From positions 1 through 37,790 of the forward strand of contig JADKDN010000016.1 of assembly GCA_016718345.1 (NCBI GenBank): a stretch of 37,790 bases of DNA, read 5' to 3'. The notes beneath the pieces were generated by a model. The model saw only the letters and a list, made by a program, of their open reading frames with translations, was not told where the DNA came from and did no database searches. Below are positions 34,662 to 37,790 of the stretch, one piece after another. Positions within the stretch are counted from its first letter, which is position 1. Each line of letters begins with the position of its first letter. The DNA is from Flavobacterium sp. GTDB lineage: Bacteria; Bacteroidota; Bacteroidia; Flavobacteriales; Flavobacteriaceae. Made by a program: the position numbers and the translations under genes.

Positions 34662-34797
34662 TATAACAGTACTAGAAATAAAATCGCATAAAGAGTATTT
34701 GCAACGGTAAACAGAGGAACACCTTATGTAGAAATGAGTAAATTTTGTACTTAAAAATTTGGATTTGATCTTGAAACCGCTTTTATAGGCTGCCCTT

Positions 34798-36408
34798 TTA
34801 GCCTCTGTTAAATATGCAGTTTTCTAATTCTTTAAAAACATTCATTTCTTGAGTCACATATTCAGACAACATTAGTTTAAAACTTTCTGGACTTACGCTT
34901 GTTGTAATTCCACAAAAATTTCTAATCCTACTTGTTTCATCTTTTATATTATCATCATTTATATTTGTTACAAACTTGTCATATTCAGTTTCATTAAATG
35001 TTAAACTATTAGCATTGCAAAAGGCAATTAACACTTCTTTATCAAAAAGATAATTTTCAATTTCCCACCTTTTCATTATTCTAAAATAATTGGGATTAGC
35101 TTTTAAGTATACCTGCCTATCGTTTTCGTCATTTTGCCTTCAAGATGAAACGTCTCTATCTTTAAAAACAAAAATTTCTATATCTGAAAAAACCTTTGTT
35201 AAGATAGCCAATGCAATTTCGCTTCTTTGATCAAGCTCAGTATTACCGCCGCTTGAAATAAACAACGTGTCATGATATTTTTCTCCGAATATATTATTAA
35301 AAACTTTTGCGTCGAAACCTTTCTCCTCTCCATTAGTTCGGTCTATCTTTCCCTTCACAATATATAATTCGTTTTGGGCTGACTAAAGCCAGTTAAATCG
35401 TCTAATGCTGTTTCGAAAATCTCTTTCCATTTAGATAAAGATTTTTTGATTGGAATTATTGTTTTAACCGTTGACGCCAAGTTTAAATCTTTTTCAAATT
35501 GTATGATTTGACATTCCTCTTTTAAATCATCTTGCAAAGCTCTGAGAAAACCTATGCTATGTGTAGCAATCCACATTTGACAATTACTTCCAATTAATTT
35601 ATTTATTTCAATTAATAATTTTTTTTGAACGGCTGTATTTATATGTAATTCAGGTTCATCTATTAAGAATACAGTGTCGTTATATTCTTCTGCTCTCAAA
35701 TATAAATCTAAGAGTATATCAATAACCTCTTTCTCACCTGAAGAAAGTACATTAAATTCAAAACTAGTCGAATGGTCGGTTTTTTTGAAATAAAGTGTTC
35801 CTTGACCAGATTCTATACTGCCTATACTTACAATTTCTAATTCAAGACAATTTTTCAAGGAAGAATTTAAATCTCCTATAATTTTTAGTTTTGCTTGGCT
35901 AGGAGTGGAGTCATTATCATTTAGATATTTATAGTATTTGATATATAATCTTCTATAATTTTCTTCCATCTTATCATCAAGATCAGATGAAAAAGAAGCT
36001 CCATAGTTGTTTAATCTAATGTCGGTTGAAGCTTTCGATTGATTTACTTTTAAATTACTATTGTAGCGATAAGGACTTCTGAAAGAAAATAAAGTATTTT
36101 CTTTGCCGTCTTTATATTTTATTTCTCTTATTTTATTATAATCTCCTGTTTTCGAAATCAAGAATTACATTTTTCATAATTAAATGATGGATTTAGATTC
36201 ATAGAATAGTATTTGTAGTCAATATGACTTTTATTACCAATACGATTAAATGAGTTATTTAAGAACATTATACCGTCTAATACACTGCTTTTTCCCCAGC
36301 CATTTGGTCCAACTAAAGCAATGATTCTTTTGGGATTTTCTCCTAAGTCAATAGTTAAATCGTAAAATCTTTTGTAACCATTTTTAATTGTAATTTTTTT
36401 ATCCTCAT
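34798..36408 (-). CDS. ATPase-TOPRIM fusion, OLD-family or merged PARIS (AriAB-like) defence protein, frameshifted
   Basis: About 537 residues once four frame breaks are joined (near 36165, 35385, 35335 and 35145). The N-terminal SMC/ABC-type ATPase has MRIKKITIKNGYKRFYDLT, Walker A LVGPNGWGKSSVLDG, signature LSSGEKEVIDILLDLY, Walker B TVFLIDEPELHIN and the H-loop WIATHSIGFLRAL. The C-terminal TOPRIM-like part has the acidic Glu in RIIYCEGKD, SSGGNTELDQRSEIA, the D-x-D of VFKDRDVSS, and WEIENYLFDKEVL as in DUF4435 proteins. This order is that of OLD-family nucleases and of PARIS systems in which AriA and AriB are joined. Both are anti-phage. It lies downstream of a type ISP restriction-modification gene on the same strand. 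The breaks resemble those in core genes, so I do not infer inactivity. Confidence 0.72.
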
Positions 36409-36445
36409 TTTGTTTTTGTTTACGCGGTTTTCTTAGGGTTGCCTA

Positions 36446-36479
36446 TAACGTTTCGCCTTTATTCATTAAATGTTGTCAT
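36446..36479. repeat. Short intergenic element with TAACGTT border
   Basis: The 71-base gap between the two defence genes contains TTGCCTATAACGTTTCGCC; its TAACGTT (36446-36452) is the same heptamer that borders E1 (126) and E2 (1408). On the minus strand it reads AACGTTATAGGCA upstream of the ATPase gene, as E2 reads AACGTTAGCTG upstream of the nuclease gene. The long arms of E1/E2 are absent here. Weak by itself, noted for the pattern. Confidence 0.3.
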
Positions 36480-37790
36480 TTAAATATTTTCTATTTCTAT
36501 TTTGTTTATTTCTTTCATTATTCTGTCGGTTTCTGATAATGCAACTATGATTTTTTGATAATGTGCAATTTCATCAAATTCCAGTTTTCTGTCTTTTCTG
36601 TCTTTCAGCCATTTTTGTGCTGGTTGATAACCGCCAATATAAAAATTCCACGCCACTTCTGGAACATTTTCAAAATATTGCGTTTCGCTTATATATACTT
36701 TTCCGTCTTTGTAGTTTGGCTTAGTCACTATACAATCACCACCGATATTAAATTCTGTGATGTATTCTTCTACCTTAGAACTTTCTAATAAATGAATCTG
36801 TCTAATTTGTGAACCTAATTTAACCAATTCCCAAAACGTTTTAGCATTTTTTTGGATATGGTATCTTTGGAAAATCTGTTTTAAGAAATTCTTTATACTT
36901 TTCACGATAGGTTGGTGAATGTAATACAGCATAGATATAATCTAAAATATCAATAGGAGAAAAACTGTTTTGACTATTTTTCCTTTTCGTTTACGAAATT
37001 TAAATTCAATAAATTAGCTATTTTAATTAAAATTTCAGAGTTTAAATTAGGAGTTCTATAATCTCTTGACTCTATGGAAAGTTGTCCATTAGTTTCATGG
37101 TAAATATATAAGGGGAATAGAGATGTTTGAAAACCATAAAAATTTTTATCAACCATATCTCTAGACAGAAAAACTGATGAAAAATTTGTAGAATCAATTA
37201 AGGAACGTAATAAGCAAAGTGAATAATTTTCTTTTGAAATGATATTTTTCATCATTTCAAACCTTGGTCGACCCATTAAACCATTTGTTTTCAGTGTAAG
37301 TGAAGAAGTTTGTAAAAATTTTGTAATCTATTTTATGTACAGACACATCATTTATTAAAACGTCATTTTTAGCGACCATAATTTTGCCTATTTTTTGTTG
37401 CAAATTATACTTTACAGCAAAATCAGATTCTGTTAGATTTTTCAAATCATTCAAGGTTCTTTCTGCTTTTTCCTTAGTTGTATGCATAGAAAGTTCATCA
37501 AATTCAGTTTGTACGCCTGAAGTAGATTTAGTAAAAATTTCGTTTATTGAAAATCCTTTGTCGTAAATTAATTTAACAGAATTATCTTTTTTAATAAAAA
37601 AGCATTCAGGTTTAATTATATCTATAACTTTCCATTTTATAGATTTTAAATTGTTTTCACTAAGAAAATCAAATTTTAAATCACGTTTTCCTTGTAAATC
37701 ATATTGAAAAATTTTACCAAACTCATTCTTTCGTTTATTCCCAGTTTTTACAAAAATATTAATAGAAACACCTTGCTTAATATTAAAAAC
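36480..37790 (-). CDS. Type ISP restriction-modification enzyme, C-terminal part (partial, frameshifted)
   Basis: C-terminal portion of a large single-chain restriction-methylation enzyme; the helicase, nuclease and methylase parts would lie beyond 37790. Recognisable blocks of the methylase end and the specificity domain include FNIKQGVSINIFVKTG, IFQYDLQGKRDLKFDFL, RPRFEMMKNIIS, DILDYIYAVLHSPTYREKY, NAKTFWELVKLGSQIRQIHL, KVYISETQYFENVPEVAWNF, YIGGYQPAQKWLKDRK and HYQKIIVALSETDRIM. The last blocks are hallmarks of the type ISP/LlaBIII-like specificity domain. The frame breaks near 37270, 36978 and 36852. It ends 72 bases before the ATPase-TOPRIM gene, and the two probably form one defence island. 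Confidence 0.82.

Overview
The window is AT-rich (about one third G+C, judged by eye) and comes from a member of the Bacteroidota, most likely a Flavobacterium or close relative. The evidence is: TTG-N18-20-TAnnTTTG promoters before rpsF, bamD and the tRNAs; a type IX secretion cargo protein with a C-terminal sorting domain; Bacteroidota-only families (DUF6495, DUF6913, DUF4835, divergent omega); and an RprXY-like two-component pair. I propose no species.

Layout. (1) 1-3363 is accessory DNA. It holds a PD-(D/E)XK restriction-type nuclease bracketed by two related palindromic elements, a complex repeat block, and a tyrosine recombinase with a large palindrome and three 17-bp direct repeats behind it. 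(2) 3364-8171 is core: nadC, yihY, a DUF2147 gene and priA, with a LytTR regulator converging on priA. (3) 9032-10181 is the ribosomal operon rpsF-rpsR-rplI. (4) 10320-15823 holds a DUF6495 gene, ligA, and four tandem paralogous YhhN-like membrane proteins. (5) 15810-17533 encodes a 5'-nucleotidase split into two proteins. (6) 17582-22374 runs DUF6913, dapA, bamD, omega, coaBC, DUF4835: lysine/cell-wall precursors, outer-membrane assembly and CoA synthesis. (7) 22419-26250 holds recN, fabV and fabI. (8) 26345-33910 holds a secreted T9SS protein, a glycosyltransferase, coaE, the RprXY-like pair, an NlpC/P60 hydrolase and a thiolase. (9) 34195-34497 holds tRNA-Ser, tRNA-Pro and tRNA-Arg. (10) 34498-37790 is a second accessory block with anti-phage genes: an SMC-type ATPase fused to a TOPRIM/DUF4435-like domain (OLD or merged-PARIS type), and the C-terminal half of a type ISP restriction-modification enzyme running off the window.

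A caution governs the reading of every gene. At least a dozen genes, including the normally essential priA, ligA, bamD and the omega gene, are broken by single-base frameshifts, mostly one base missing from an A or T run. Two more carry an isolated in-frame TAA. The protein continues intact in another frame each time, so I read these as sequence errors, not decay, and give whole-gene coordinates.

The most interesting candidate system is the left accessory block. A tyrosine recombinase sits at the edge of a stretch where a single defence-type gene is bracketed by long-armed inverted repeats with a shared TAACGTT border, which resembles an integron-like cassette arrangement. The same border heptamer recurs upstream of the OLD/PARIS-like gene at the other end of the window. 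This is an inference that needs comparative testing.
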